A stretch of DNA of 64,000 nt from Vibrio penaeicida (GCF_019977755.1 NZ_AP025144.1:3472001-3536000); one strand, 5' to 3'. Positions 20,163-29,981 are shown, numbered from the stretch's first letter. Notes: a model not told the origin generated them from the sequence alone. Translations and numbers: made by a program.

Positions 20163-21962
20163 ATGGCTATGAAGCACCAGAATAAATTTAGTGTACCACG
20201 CCTTCTGACCCCTATCGCCTTGGCAGTAACTTTAGCGGCGTGTTCGACTACTTCACAAACACCTGTGAATATTGACGTTACACAAGATCCAACGCAAAGT
20301 GCACAGGCCTATGTCATGCAAGCCGACAGTGCGAAAGGTGGCACCCAAAATGATCTTCTGATCATGGCGTTAAAAGCGGCTTTGCAAGAAAACGATTTGG
20401 TCAGAGCCGATCATTTAGTAAAACGTCTATCTAAGCAAGCTTTATCACCTGTGCAAATGGCTGAATGGCAAATTTCGCGCGCGCAATTGCTCTTCCGTAC
20501 AGGTGAAATTCAATCCGCTCTGAAACAGCTGAATTATCAGTCTTGGTGGGAGCTAAATAATGCTCAGTGGAGTGAATATCATGAATTTCGTGCGCAGTTG
20601 TTTGAGTTGCTATCGGATCACCTAAACGCCAGCCGAGAATATATTGCTGCTAATCAGTATTCGTTTGAAGATGCGCAAGTGCGAAATCATCAGAATATTT
20701 GGCTCAATCTGAGTACGTACTCTGAGTACGATATTACATCTTTGCAAGCGGAGGATGGGGAATCCGAATTACAAGGCTGGCTTCAACTCGCCGTCTACAT
20801 GAAAACCATTTCAGGTAACCCTGCTCAGCTCAAAAGTACATTAGAAACTTGGTTTGAAGCCAATCCAGAGCACCCAGCGAACATTTATACTCCTGCTGAT
20901 GTCCAAGCCATTCTTGCCCTAGAAATCATTAAGCCTACAAATACTGGGCTGGTATTACCTCTCAGTGGAAAATATGGAAAGCAAGGTCAGTTGGTTCGTG
21001 ATGGTTTCATTCATGCCATGATGGATGATTTTAATCGAGAAGACATGGCGACGTTGACGGTTCTTGATTCCGCTGCGCTTTCAACCGATGAAATTCAGCA
21101 AGAGCTTGAAAAACGTCATGTGGATTTTGTTGTGGGTCCATTGGTAAAAGACAAAGTGGAAGTGCTTCAACAATCTACACAACTTCCCATGCTTGCACTC
21201 AACATCCCAGATGCAAAGCTACCTGAAACTCGTGTGTGTTATTTCACGCTCTCTCCTGAACAAGAGGTTGCTCAAGCCGCGAAATATCTATTTGCAAACG
21301 GGTTCCAATATCCACTGATTCTTGCTCCTGTAGGAGGCTTTGGTGAGCGAGTCACTCAAGCATTCAAGTCAGAATGGGAAAAATACAGTAAGAACCCAGC
21401 AGCGTTCAGCTATTTCGGTAACAAGTCCCAGCTTCAAAAGAACATCAACTCAGTCTTTGGTCTAGCAGACAGTCAAGCGCGCATAGCCCAACTTAACCGC
21501 CTAATCAACATTCAAACAGAGTCTCAACCTCGCAGCCGTCGCGATATTGATGCGGTCTATGTTGTGGCTAAAAGTTCCGAGCTGACCCTCATTAAACCTT
21601 TCATTGAAGTGGCCATCAATCCAGACACAACGCCTCCTAAGCTGTTTTCAAACTCGCGGAGTAATAGTGGGAAAAAGCGTCAGTATGAAGACTTAAGTGG
21701 TGTGGTTTACAGTGACATTCCGATGCTGATTGAGCAAAACTCCACTTTAAAGGCGCAACTTGAAGAAAACTGGCCGAAAAGTGGTAATGTAGAAAAACGC
21801 CTACATGCGCTTGGAATGGATGCATACAAGCTCATCTTAGAGTTGCCACAAATGAAAGTTATGCCAGAATACTCAGTTAAAGGGCAAACTGGCACTCTAA
21901 CCATTAATAACGAGTGTGTGGTTCAGCGCGAAGTTAGCTGGGCTGAGCATGAGGCTATTTAA
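20163..21962 (+). CDS. lpoA: Outer-membrane lipoprotein LpoA, activator of PBP1a
   Basis: LpoA is an outer-membrane lipoprotein that reaches through the periplasm to activate the peptidoglycan synthase PBP1a. The 599-residue protein begins with a lipoprotein signal ending in the lipobox LAAC (Cys at about 27). An N-terminal helical/TPR-like half follows, then a C-terminal half with the periplasmic-binding-protein fold (from about 255, NTGLVLPLSGKYGKQGQLVRDG in outline). The start is at 20163 or six bases later (ATGGCTATG); no strong ribosome-binding site decides. yraN overlaps its end. Confidence 0.94.
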   Translation: MAMKHQNKFSVPRLLTPIALAVTLAACSTTSQTPVNIDVTQDPTQSAQAYVMQADSAKGGTQNDLLIMALKAALQENDLVRADHLVKRLSKQALSPVQMAEWQISRAQLLFRTGEIQSALKQLNYQSWWELNNAQWSEYHEFRAQLFELLSDHLNASREYIAANQYSFEDAQVRNHQNIWLNLSTYSEYDITSLQAEDGESELQGWLQLAVYMKTISGNPAQLKSTLETWFEANPEHPANIYTPADVQAILALEIIKPTNTGLVLPLSGKYGKQGQLVRDGFIHAMMDDFNREDMATLTVLDSAALSTDEIQQELEKRHVDFVVGPLVKDKVEVLQQSTQLPMLALNIPDAKLPETRVCYFTLSPEQEVAQAAKYLFANGFQYPLILAPVGGFGERVTQAFKSEWEKYSKNPAAFSYFGNKSQLQKNINSVFGLADSQARIAQLNRLINIQTESQPRSRRDIDAVYVVAKSSELTLIKPFIEVAINPDTTPPKLFSNSRSNSGKKRQYEDLSGVVYSDIPMLIEQNSTLKAQLEENWPKSGNVEKRLHALGMDAYKLILELPQMKVMPEYSVKGQTGTLTINNECVVQREVSWAEHEAI

Positions 21963-22317
21963 CCGTAGAGCGTTAGGCGAACGATACGAATCCTTTGCCA
22001 GTAAGTTTCTTGCTGGTAAAGGGTTAAAACCGATTGAGTCTAATTTTAATACCAAAGTTGGTGAATTAGATTTGATAATGAAAGACCAAAGCACGGTTGT
22101 GTTTGTCGAGGTAAAGTATCGTAAACAAAGCCACTATGGGCACGCAGCGGAAATGGTAACACCAGCAAAACAGCGAAAGCTGATTAAAGCCGCTATGATA
22201 TGGCTAAGCAAGAACAACTTATCTCCTTACGATACCGACTTCCGGTTTGACGTCGTCGCCATTCATGATGAAGGTCGTCAAGTTGAGTGGATAAAGAACG
22301 CAATAACTCAAGGATAA
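21949..22317 (+). CDS. yraN: UPF0102/YraN family endonuclease-fold protein
   Basis: A 122-residue member of UPF0102, a small protein with a PD-(D/E)XK nuclease fold whose biological role is not firmly settled. The catalytic-like residues can be seen in GELDLIMKD and VVFVEVKYR. The frame is open from 21916, but the ATG at 21949 gives the standard start MRLFNRRALGERYE and overlaps the end of lpoA by 14 bases, which suggests coupled translation. The lpoA-yraN-diaA-dolP order is conserved in enteric relatives. Confidence 0.92.
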   Translation: MRLFNRRALGERYESFASKFLAGKGLKPIESNFNTKVGELDLIMKDQSTVVFVEVKYRKQSHYGHAAEMVTPAKQRKLIKAAMIWLSKNNLSPYDTDFRFDVVAIHDEGRQVEWIKNAITQG

Positions 22318-22911
<594 letters not shown>

Positions 22912-22970
22912 TTAGAAAACATGATGTTCTGTTGAGTAAGCAGCTTGGTATTTTGACGAGAGGTACAGAG

Positions 22971-23540
22971 ATGAAAAAATGGTTTTTAGTCGCAGCTTGC
23001 AGTTTAAGCCTTACAGGTTGTGCTGGATTGTTGGTGGCTGGCGCAGCAACCACTGCCAATATCGTTTCAGATACGCGCACAACTCAAGAGCAATGGCAAG
23101 ATAGCCAATTGGAATTTGAGGTAGCCGGAATTGGAAACAAAGCCCCTTATACTGGACACGTAAAGGCAACTGCAACGGCCTTTCGCGGTAAGGTTATTCT
23201 AATCGGTCAAGCTGTCACTCATGACTACAAAGAGCAATTCGGCGTGAGAGTATCAGAAACTAAAGGGGTAAGTAGCGTATCGAATCAATTACGTGTTCGC
23301 CCGCTGCTTGATTTGCAAACTATTACGCACGACAGCTGGATTACCACTAAAGTCAAAGCCAGTTTGATTGCGAACGAAAATCTGACCACAGTAAAAATCA
23401 AAGTCATCACTGAAGATGGTGAAGTTTTTTTACTTGGGTATGTTACTCCTGAGCAAGCAGATATCGCGACTGACATTACGCGCAATATTTCCGGTGTGAA
23501 ACAAGTTATTCGAGCCTTTGAAATAGCCGAGCAAACTTAG
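22971..23540 (+). CDS. dolP: Outer-membrane lipoprotein DolP (YraP), two BON domains
   Basis: DolP is an outer-membrane lipoprotein that supports envelope integrity and BAM function. The 189-residue protein starts at the ATG at 22971 behind GAGAGG. It has a signal peptide with lipobox LTGC and two BON domains (about 45-115 and 120-188). The open frame upstream to 22932 would place non-signal residues before the signal peptide and is rejected. It is the last gene of the lpoA operon and is followed by a strong terminator. Confidence 0.93.
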   Translation: MKKWFLVAACSLSLTGCAGLLVAGAATTANIVSDTRTTQEQWQDSQLEFEVAGIGNKAPYTGHVKATATAFRGKVILIGQAVTHDYKEQFGVRVSETKGVSSVSNQLRVRPLLDLQTITHDSWITTKVKASLIANENLTTVKIKVITEDGEVFLLGYVTPEQADIATDITRNISGVKQVIRAFEIAEQT

Positions 23541-23586
23541 CCTAAGGTGATAGGCGTCTGAATTGGTTATTTATTCTTAGCTAAAT

Positions 23587-23616
23587 AAAAAAGCAGCGAA
23601 AATTCGCTGCTTTTTT
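23587..23616. terminator. Bidirectional terminator between dolP and sspB
   Basis: AAAAAAGCAGCGAA (23587-23600), a two-base loop, and TTCGCTGCTTTTTT (23603-23616) form a perfect 14-bp stem, with A and T runs serving both convergent genes. Confidence 0.93.
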
Positions 23617-23649
23617 ATGTTATCCGATTAGAGAATATGAACCTAGTAA

Positions 23650-24135
23650 CTATTTGACAACCCTTAAACTAGGGCGACCTTTCGGTCTCTCAGGTGGAGT
23701 ATTATCTGATGGAGACTCGACTTGTTTGGATTCCGCAATGCTGTCAACAACATCAAATCCGATATCTTCAGAGTCTTCCTCAACAATGCCTTCCTCTGCG
23801 TCTGCGTAACCGTCTTCAGGTTCAAACATAGTTCCGGCACCATTTTCACGAGCATATATCGCATGCACAGCGTAAAGGGGTGCGATGACAGAATGAGGTT
23901 TACCGCCAAATCGGGCGTTGAAAGTAATCGCATCGTTACTCATTTCCAAGTTACCTACCGCGCGCGGGGCAATATTCAAAATGATTTGACCATCCTGAAT
24001 AAACTCTTTAGGAACTCGTACACCAGACAATGTTGCATCAACAACCAAATGCGGGGTTAAGTCGTTATCAACCAACCACTCATAAAACGCGCGTACTAAA
24101 TAAGGACGGCGCGGTGTCATTTTCTCTATATCCAT
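23650..24135 (-). CDS. sspB: ClpXP adaptor SspB
   Basis: SspB binds ssrA-tagged polypeptides from stalled ribosomes and hands them to ClpXP. The 161-residue protein has the folded substrate-binding domain (about 5-110, TPRRPYLVRAFYEWLVDN, NIAPRAVGNLEM, FNARFGGKP, IYARENGAGTMF). An acidic flexible linker follows, then the ClpX-binding tail RPSLRVVK. Its ATG overlaps the sspA stop codon by one base (TAATG), so translation is probably coupled. Confidence 0.97.
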   Translation of the reverse strand: MDIEKMTPRRPYLVRAFYEWLVDNDLTPHLVVDATLSGVRVPKEFIQDGQIILNIAPRAVGNLEMSNDAITFNARFGGKPHSVIAPLYAVHAIYARENGAGTMFEPEDGYADAEEGIVEEDSEDIGFDVVDSIAESKQVESPSDNTPPERPKGRPSLRVVK

Positions 24136-24770
24136 TAACGAACCAAACGCATTTCACGCTCAGCTTCTGTTAAAGAAGCTAAGAACGAATCACGTTCAAA
24201 TACGCGATTCATGTAAATCTTAAGTTCTTTCGAACCTGGTCCAATTAAATCGATACCTAACGCAGGCAAACGCCATAGAAGCGGAGCCAAGTAGCAATCG
24301 ATCAAGCTGAATTCTTCACTCATGAAGTGTTCGTATTCTGCAAAAATTGGAGCAAGAGTAAGTAGATCGTTACGCAATTTAGTGCGAGCAGAATCTGCTT
24401 CTTCAGCGTTTCCTTTCTGTACCTTCTCTGCCAACGAATACCAGTTGTTCTCAATTCGGAACATCATCAAACGGCTGTTACCACGGGCAACAGGGTAGAC
24501 TGGCATCAATGGTGGGTGCGGAAAACGCTCATCCAGATACTCCATGATAATCTTGGAGTTATATAGTGCTAGTTCACGGTCAACCAAGGTTGGCACCGTC
24601 TTATAAGGGTTTAGTTCGATAAGCTCACTTGGTAAGTTTGCTTCATCAATCAGTTCAACTTCGAAACTCACCCCTTTCTCAGCCAGAACAATACGAACCT
24701 GGTGGCTGTACATATCAGAAGCACTAGAAAATAGAGTCATCACGGAACGTTTATTGGCAGCTACAGCCAT
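24135..24770 (-). CDS. sspA: Stringent starvation protein A (SspA)
   Basis: SspA is an RNA-polymerase-associated protein with a glutathione-S-transferase fold that acts in stationary-phase and acid-stress gene control. The 211-residue protein starts at the ATG at 24770 (MAVAANKRSVMTLF, behind GGAGGGC); the open frame to 24806 is not used by the family. Conserved parts include SHQVRIVLAEKGVSFE, NPYKTVPTLVDREL, the PHPPLMPVYPVARG loop and the C-terminal RDSFLASLTEAEREMR. Its leader contains a strong hairpin with a U-run. Confidence 0.97.
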   Translation of the reverse strand: MAVAANKRSVMTLFSSASDMYSHQVRIVLAEKGVSFEVELIDEANLPSELIELNPYKTVPTLVDRELALYNSKIIMEYLDERFPHPPLMPVYPVARGNSRLMMFRIENNWYSLAEKVQKGNAEEADSARTKLRNDLLTLAPIFAEYEHFMSEEFSLIDCYLAPLLWRLPALGIDLIGPGSKELKIYMNRVFERDSFLASLTEAEREMRLVR

Positions 24771-24790
24771 TGAGCCCTCCAGCACACTTG

Positions 24791-24829
24791 AAAATAAAAA
24801 AAACAATGGAGACCAACTGTCTCCATTGT
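24791..24829 (-). terminator. Terminator after petC, inside the likely sspA leader
   Basis: ACAATGGAGAC (24803-24813), a 5-nt loop, and GTCTCCATTGT (24819-24829) form an 11-bp perfect stem, followed on the minus strand by a run of eight Ts and a T-rich tail. It ends the petABC transcript. A candidate sspA promoter at 24847-24852 lies upstream of it, so it may also attenuate sspAB. Confidence 0.88.
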
Positions 24830-24846
24830 AGAAAAATTAGCGATGT

Positions 24847-24855
24847 ATTATAGCA
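24847..24855 (-). promoter_or_regulatory. Candidate extended -10 promoter for sspAB
   Basis: TGCTATAAT on the minus strand gives an extended -10 box. There is no convincing -35 at 17 bp. It overlaps the end of petC. Transcription would begin near 24840 and meet the hairpin at 24803-24829 before sspA. Confidence 0.45.
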
Positions 24856-24858
24856 CGA

Positions 24859-25596
24859 TTAGTGAACATCACGCCAATACTCTTTCTTGAGGAATACTAC
24901 CACTATAGTCAAGAGAACAAGGAATGCCATAGCCCACCAGCCCATAACATGACGCTCAAGTTTGACCGGGTCGCCGGAGTACTCCAAGAAATTAACTAAA
25001 TCCCTAACCGCATCGTCGTATTCCGTCGGGCTGAGTTCTCCGCGGCCATCCGTTTCGATTCGGGCAATCACCTGTTTCTCTTCACCGTTTACAGTGTGTG
25101 TTTCATACACTGCAGTTGGAACACCCTGTAACTCTTCAAGTACATGTGGCATACCAACGCTCGGGAATACAACGTTGTTCACCCCAAAAGGACGTGATGG
25201 ATCAGCATAGAAAGAACGGAGGTAGGTATACAACCAATCGGCCCCACGAACTCGCGCAACCAAAGTCAAATCAGGTGGTGGCGCGCCAAACCAGTTACCA
25301 GCTTGCTTATCTGGAATCGAGTTTTCCATCAAAGAACCGATTTTAACTTCCGGATCAAATATCAAATGTTCCTTCATAAGATCGAGAGGAATATTAAGAT
25401 CAGTCGCTACACGTTCATATCGCTGATACTGCGCTGAGTGACAGCCAAAGCAATAGTTCATAAATAGCTTCGCACCATTTTGCAGAGAAGCCTTATCGCT
25501 TAAATCGTTGTTCGCTTTGTCTAGTGGCACATTCGCACCAGCTGCCATCACTAAAGATGGCATCAAAGCAAAAAGCATTACAATCCACTTCTTCAT
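24859..25596 (-). CDS. petC: Cytochrome c1 of the bc1 complex
   Basis: Cytochrome c1 passes electrons from the Rieske protein to a soluble cytochrome c in respiratory complex III. The 245-residue protein has a signal peptide cleaved near AMA-AG in the VMAAGANV region, the heme-binding motif CFGCH (Cys49, Cys52, His53), a Met ligand candidate in SVGMPHV, and a C-terminal membrane anchor (about 220-238). It overlaps petB by 4 bases. A strong terminator follows. Confidence 0.96.
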   Translation of the reverse strand: MKKWIVMLFALMPSLVMAAGANVPLDKANNDLSDKASLQNGAKLFMNYCFGCHSAQYQRYERVATDLNIPLDLMKEHLIFDPEVKIGSLMENSIPDKQAGNWFGAPPPDLTLVARVRGADWLYTYLRSFYADPSRPFGVNNVVFPSVGMPHVLEELQGVPTAVYETHTVNGEEKQVIARIETDGRGELSPTEYDDAVRDLVNFLEYSGDPVKLERHVMGWWAMAFLVLLTIVVVFLKKEYWRDVH

Positions 25597-26858
25597 TTGA
25601 ATGTCACCCTCTCTGGTAATGGTTTCGTGGCTTCATTTTTACTGTAGAAGTACAGCAACACAAAGAACATGAAATAACCCAAACTAAATATCTGTGCCAT
25701 AAGCGTGTAAGTTGGTGTTGCAGGTAAAGCACCTAAAACACCCAACGCGACAAAACAGATGGTGAACTGAATGATATTGAATAAGTGGAACTTACTTCGA
25801 TAACGATAAGAACGTACTTTACAACGATCAAGCCATGGAAGTAGGAACAGCACAACAATCGAAGCCCCCATTGCAACCACTCCTAACAACTTATCAGGTA
25901 CAGCACGTAATATGGCGTAGAAAGGTGTGAAGTACCAAACTGGCGCAATATGCTCTGGTGTTTTCAGCGGGTTTGCTGCTTCAAAGTTAGGTGGCTCAAG
26001 GAAGTAACCTCCCATTTCTGGATTAAAGAACAATACGTAGCAGAAAAGGAATAAGAACCCAGCAACGCCGACCAGATCTTTAACAGTTCCGTACGGATGA
26101 AAAGGTACCGAATCAATAATGTCGTATTTTTTGCTGTAATAATCGTGGAATTTGAATTGCGTTTTGTAGTCGTCACCCATACTGCCTTTCGGTAGCTTGG
26201 TTTCGATACCATCTGGGTTATTAGAGCCGACTTCATGCAGAGCTAAAATATGCAAAACAACAAGCAGTAGCAATACGATGGGTAGCGCTATAACGTGAAG
26301 TGCAAAGAAGCGGTTAAGCGTCGCACCAGAAATAACATAGTCACCACGAATCCAAAGCGTTAAGTCATCTCCGATTACAGGAATCGCACCAAATAGCGAA
26401 ATAATTACCTGTGCTCCCCAATACGACATCTGTCCCCAAGGAAGTAGGTAACCCATGAAGGCTTCAGCCATGAGCACGAGGAAAATCAACATACCAAAGA
26501 TCCACAGTAACTCACGAGGCTTTTGGTAAGAGCCGTAAATTAGACCACGGAACATGTGGAGGTAAACCACAACAAAAAATGCAGACGCGCCAGTTGAATG
26601 CATATAGCGAAGTAGCCAACCATACTCAACATCTCGCATGATGTATTCAATGGAAGCAAATGCACCGTCACCAGACGGTACGTAGTTCATTGTCAACCAG
26701 ATGCCCGTTAAGATCTGATTAACCAAAACCAACATTGCTAAAGAACCGAAAAGATACCAGAAATTGAAATTCTTTGGCATTGGGTATTCTGAAAGATGCT
26801 TTTTATAAGCATTCATCGCGGGTAGGCGTTTTTCTACCCAATCAAGTATCGCTTGCAT
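25593..26858 (-). CDS. petB: Cytochrome b of the bc1 complex
   Basis: Cytochrome b is the membrane core of complex III and holds two b hemes and both quinone sites. The 421-residue protein has multiple membrane helices. Heme-ligand histidines lie in RYMHSTGASAFFVVVYLHMFRGL (in outline) and in the FFALHVIALP helix. The Qo motif appears as PEWY-like HIAPVWYFTPFYAILR, where the usual Glu-Trp-Tyr triplet reads VWY (residues VWYF). That variation is seen in some proteobacterial proteins, and I could not check it here. It overlaps petA by one base. Confidence 0.96.
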   Translation of the reverse strand: MQAILDWVEKRLPAMNAYKKHLSEYPMPKNFNFWYLFGSLAMLVLVNQILTGIWLTMNYVPSGDGAFASIEYIMRDVEYGWLLRYMHSTGASAFFVVVYLHMFRGLIYGSYQKPRELLWIFGMLIFLVLMAEAFMGYLLPWGQMSYWGAQVIISLFGAIPVIGDDLTLWIRGDYVISGATLNRFFALHVIALPIVLLLLVVLHILALHEVGSNNPDGIETKLPKGSMGDDYKTQFKFHDYYSKKYDIIDSVPFHPYGTVKDLVGVAGFLFLFCYVLFFNPEMGGYFLEPPNFEAANPLKTPEHIAPVWYFTPFYAILRAVPDKLLGVVAMGASIVVLFLLPWLDRCKVRSYRYRSKFHLFNIIQFTICFVALGVLGALPATPTYTLMAQIFSLGYFMFFVLLYFYSKNEATKPLPERVTFK

Positions 26859-27451
26859 TAGGCTTCCCCTCCTTCATCAACCCCGATAAGAATCTTAGAG
26901 TCGGTCAAGTATGTATGCTTGGGAACAACCAAGTTTAAAGGAGCCGGAACCCCTTGGAATACTCGTCCTGCCATATCAAATTTAGAACCATGACATGGGC
27001 AGAAGAACCCTGATTTAACGCCTTGCACTTGTTCGTTAAAGCTATCTGGGAGGTAAGTTGGGGAACACCCCAAGTGAGTACATATTCCAACTGCAACAAA
27101 ATACTCAGGTTTGATAGACCGGTAAGTATTTTGCGCGTAAGAAGGCTGCTGCTCCTCTGACGACGCAGGGTCACGAAGCTGCCCGTCCAGCTCTTTGAGT
27201 TCTTCAACAATGGAATTCGAACGACGGACCACCCAAACAGGTTTACCTCGCCATTCAACACGAACCATTTGACCTTCTTCCAGTTTCCCTATTTCAACTT
27301 CAACAGGGGCTCCGGCGGCCTTAGCTTTGGCGCTAGGGTTCCAAGATTTGATAAAAGGAACGGCGACGGCGATACCTCCCACAGCACCCACAACTGCAGT
27401 TGTGGCTGTTAGGAAGCGCCGACGTCCGTTATTTATAGGCGCATTGCTCAT
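26858..27451 (-). CDS. petA: Rieske iron-sulfur protein of the bc1 complex
   Basis: The Rieske protein carries the 2Fe-2S centre that takes electrons from ubiquinol. The preferred start is the ATG at 27451 behind GGGAGAATGTTGG, giving 197 residues; the open frame to 27502 is longer than the family norm. It has an N-terminal twin-arginine-type start (NGRRRFLTATTAVVGA) with one membrane segment, and the cluster motifs CTHLGC at 124-129 and CPCHGS at 151-156. First gene of petABC. Confidence 0.96.
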   Translation of the reverse strand: MSNAPINNGRRRFLTATTAVVGAVGGIAVAVPFIKSWNPSAKAKAAGAPVEVEIGKLEEGQMVRVEWRGKPVWVVRRSNSIVEELKELDGQLRDPASSEEQQPSYAQNTYRSIKPEYFVAVGICTHLGCSPTYLPDSFNEQVQGVKSGFFCPCHGSKFDMAGRVFQGVPAPLNLVVPKHTYLTDSKILIGVDEGGEA

Positions 27452-27783
27452 CCAACATTCTCCCATTTGCTCCCAGTGTCTTATTATTTTTTCGACTTCC
27501 AAAGAGCATGGCTAAAAATTACGCGTTTTTTATACTTATTTGCTTAAGAAATGATAAATAAAACCCTACTTTTTGACAAGGTAATACTACTTTTTTGTAA
27601 CAAATGTGAGTGAAAGTGGCGATCACATCACAAAAGATAGGGATATTTAAAAAATGTAATTTAAGAAGAAAGAGTTACAACGAATTTTTAGGAAGGAAAA
27701 AACAAAAAGCCCGGTATAAATACCGAGCTTTTGGTGCCACAATCCAGCAAAACTGGAGCGGTAACTTTCTGAATAGAGAAAGA
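27452..27783 (-). other. Intergenic region between rpsI and petA
   Basis: A 332-bp gap with no gene that I can support. It holds the rpsI terminator near its right side and presumably the petABC promoter. The rest is AT-rich. Short open frames here (for example 27610-27825 on the plus strand) run through the terminator and show no family resemblance. Confidence 0.6.
27700..27734 (-). terminator. Terminator of rplM-rpsI
   Basis: On the minus strand AAAAGCTCGGTAT, a short loop, then ATACCGGGCTTTTT is followed by more Ts. The stem has one G-U type mismatch. It lies about 50 bp after the rpsI stop. Confidence 0.85.
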
Positions 27784-28176
27784 TTAACGCTTAGAGAACT
27801 GTGGACGACGACGTGCTTTACGTAGACCAACTTTCTTACGTTCAACGCAACGAGCGTCACGAGTAACGTAACCAGCTGCACGTAGCGCAGGACGTAGAGA
27901 CTCATCGTACTCCATTAGAGCACGAGTGATGCCGTGGCGGATCGCGCCAGCTTGACCAGAAATACCACCACCAGAAACAGTGATGTATAGGTCTAGCTTC
28001 TCAGTCAATTCAACTAGCTCAAGAGGCTGACGAACAACCATACGAGAAGTTTCACGACCGAAGTAAACATCAAGGCTACGCTTGTTGATTACAATTTCAC
28101 CGCTGCCTGGTTTGATGAAAACACGGGCTGCTGAGCTTTTGCGACGACCAGTGCCGTAGTATTGATTCTCTGCCAT
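27784..28176 (-). CDS. rpsI: 30S ribosomal protein S9
   Basis: S9 binds the 30S head and reaches the P-site tRNA with its basic C-terminal tail. The 130-residue protein starts [19 protein letters not shown] and ends [11 protein letters not shown], nearly as in E. coli. An in-frame ATG six bases upstream (28182) is too close to the GGGG ribosome-binding sequence, so the second ATG is preferred. It follows rplM by 15 bp in the universal L13-S9 operon. Confidence 0.98.
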   Translation of the reverse strand: MAENQYYGTGRRKSSAARVFIKPGSGEIVINKRSLDVYFGRETSRMVVRQPLELVELTEKLDLYITVSGGGISGQAGAIRHGITRALMEYDESLRPALRAAGYVTRDARCVERKKVGLRKARRRPQFSKR

Positions 28177-28191
28177 TTTCATAATCCCCGA

Positions 28192-28620
28192 TTAGATGTC
28201 TAGTACTTGTGGTTGTTGAGCAGCATGGTTGTGCTCAGCGCCAGCGTAAACTTTCAGCTTACGGTACATAGCACGGCCAAGAGGACCACGTGGTAGCATG
28301 CCTTTAACCGCAAGTTCGATAGCCATTTCAGGTTTACGATCGATCAACTTTTCAAAAGTGATAGATTTTAGACCACCTGGGAACTCAGAGTGACGGTAGT
28401 ACACTTTACCTTTAGCTTTGTTACCAGTAACAGCAACTTTCTCAGCGTTAACAACGATGATGTAATCACCAGTGTCTACGTGAGGAGTGTATTCTGCTTT
28501 ATGCTTGCCGCGTAGGCGAGATGCAATTTCACTTGCAATACGACCCAGAGTTTTACCTTCTGCATCTACAACGTACCAGTCGCGTTTTACAGTTTCTGGT
28601 TTAGCAACGAAAGTTTTCAT
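28192..28620 (-). CDS. rplM: 50S ribosomal protein L13
   Basis: L13 is an early assembly protein of the large subunit. The 142-residue protein starts [20 protein letters not shown] and carries the L13 signature region [18 protein letters not shown] in the C-terminal half. It heads the L13-S9 operon. About 150 nt separate a TATAAT box at 28777-28782 from the start, leaving a long leader where L13 could act on its own mRNA, as known for E. coli. Confidence 0.98.
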   Translation of the reverse strand: MKTFVAKPETVKRDWYVVDAEGKTLGRIASEIASRLRGKHKAEYTPHVDTGDYIIVVNAEKVAVTGNKAKGKVYYRHSEFPGGLKSITFEKLIDRKPEMAIELAVKGMLPRGPLGRAMYRKLKVYAGAEHNHAAQQPQVLDI

Positions 28621-28776
28621 GCTAATAATTACCTATTAAAAAATTTACACTTAAGGAACAATTACTTGTCCCCACTGTCTGAAAGCCCCATTCATCACCC
28701 CTTCGAGTGTTGGAAACTCTCGGCATAGCTACTTATCATGTGTAGCCAGAGGCTCGCAGTAACGGTAGGTCGCAGG

Positions 28777-28782
28777 ATTATA
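28777..28782 (-). promoter_or_regulatory. -10 box of the rplM-rpsI promoter
   Basis: A perfect TATAAT on the minus strand (28782-28777). The -35 region (GTGATT at 17 bp) is weak. A start near 28770 would give a leader of about 150 nt with several self-complementary stretches. Confidence 0.6.
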
Positions 28783-28877
28783 GAGAAGAGTGAGGAAAAA
28801 ATCACCTTTTTTTCTCTAAAAAGATCATTTTTTTCCTCTTTGGAAAGTGAATCGGCAAATTTTACGTTTTTCTGATA

Positions 28878-29981
28878 TTAAGGTAAGTGTTCTTTAGCCA
28901 AATAATCATGACTTTGCATTTCAATTAGACGCGACTGACAACGTTTAAATTCGAAGTTTAAGTGCCCTTCTGTGTAGAGTTCTTCCAAAGCCACTTCTGA
29001 AGAAATAATGAGTTTTACATTCCTTTCATAAAACTCGTCAACTAACGCTATAAATCGCCTTGCGGCATCGTCATTACTTTTTCCCATTTGCTTCACATCA
29101 CCCAACAATACCGTGTGATATTCACGAGACATCTCAATGTAATCATTTTGACTTCTCATCGATTCACACAACTGCCCGAACGTTGCCATAAGTACGTCAT
29201 CATGAACATTAATGACATCAATTATTCGGTGATTCACTTCTATTTGAGTAACGCATTGATGACCTTCACCAACCAGTTGACGGTAATATCGATTCAAATT
29301 GATGGTGGCATCTTCGTCCAACGGAAAATGGAAAATTTCAGCTTGTTCAAGGGTTCTAAGGCGGTAATCGATACCACTGTCGACATTCAGTACATCACAA
29401 TGCTTTTCGATTAGCGCGATAGCCGGTAAAAAGCGAGCCCTTTGCAATCCATTTCGATACAAGTCTTGTGGCGGAATATTAGAGGTAGCTACGAGAACTA
29501 CATTTCTGGCAAACAACGCCTGCATCAAGGTACCCAAAATCATCGCATCGGTAATATCCGATACAAAAAACTCGTCAAAGCAAATGATGTCGGCTTCAGA
29601 CTTTAATACATCAGCCACTTTCTCTAGAGGATCTGCAACTTCACCCAATGCTTTTAGTTCATCATGAACCCGATACATAAAGCGGTGAAAATGAACCCTA
29701 AGTTTCTTATCGGTGGGCAACGCATCAAAAAACGTATCCATTAGATAAGTTTTCCCACGCCCTACACCACCCCAGAAATATAAACCATTTGGTGGTTCAG
29801 GTTTTTGAGGCTTCTTCCCCATCAATTTTTGCCAGGTAGAAAGTGGTTCGATAGGAGTATTTAAATAGTCTTGAAATCGGTGATATAAGCTGTCTAATTT
29901 TTCAACAGCAAGTTGCTGAGCAGGGTCAACCGAAAATCCATTGTTTTCTATATCTTCTTGATATTTAAGCTTAGGCGTCAT
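28878..29981 (-). CDS. zapE: Cell division ATPase ZapE (AFG1-like)
   Basis: ZapE is an AFG1/LACE1-type ATPase that associates with the division ring and modulates FtsZ bundling. The 367-residue protein has the Walker A loop GGVGRGKT at about 71-78, the Walker B segment IICFDEFFV, and the family stretch LVATSNIPPQDLYRNGLQR in outline. It diverges from zapG across about 265 bp; the two encode division-associated factors, as in E. coli where yhcM and yhcB are also divergent neighbours. Confidence 0.95.
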   Translation of the reverse strand: MTPKLKYQEDIENNGFSVDPAQQLAVEKLDSLYHRFQDYLNTPIEPLSTWQKLMGKKPQKPEPPNGLYFWGGVGRGKTYLMDTFFDALPTDKKLRVHFHRFMYRVHDELKALGEVADPLEKVADVLKSEADIICFDEFFVSDITDAMILGTLMQALFARNVVLVATSNIPPQDLYRNGLQRARFLPAIALIEKHCDVLNVDSGIDYRLRTLEQAEIFHFPLDEDATINLNRYYRQLVGEGHQCVTQIEVNHRIIDVINVHDDVLMATFGQLCESMRSQNDYIEMSREYHTVLLGDVKQMGKSNDDAARRFIALVDEFYERNVKLIISSEVALEELYTEGHLNFEFKRCQSRLIEMQSHDYLAKEHLP

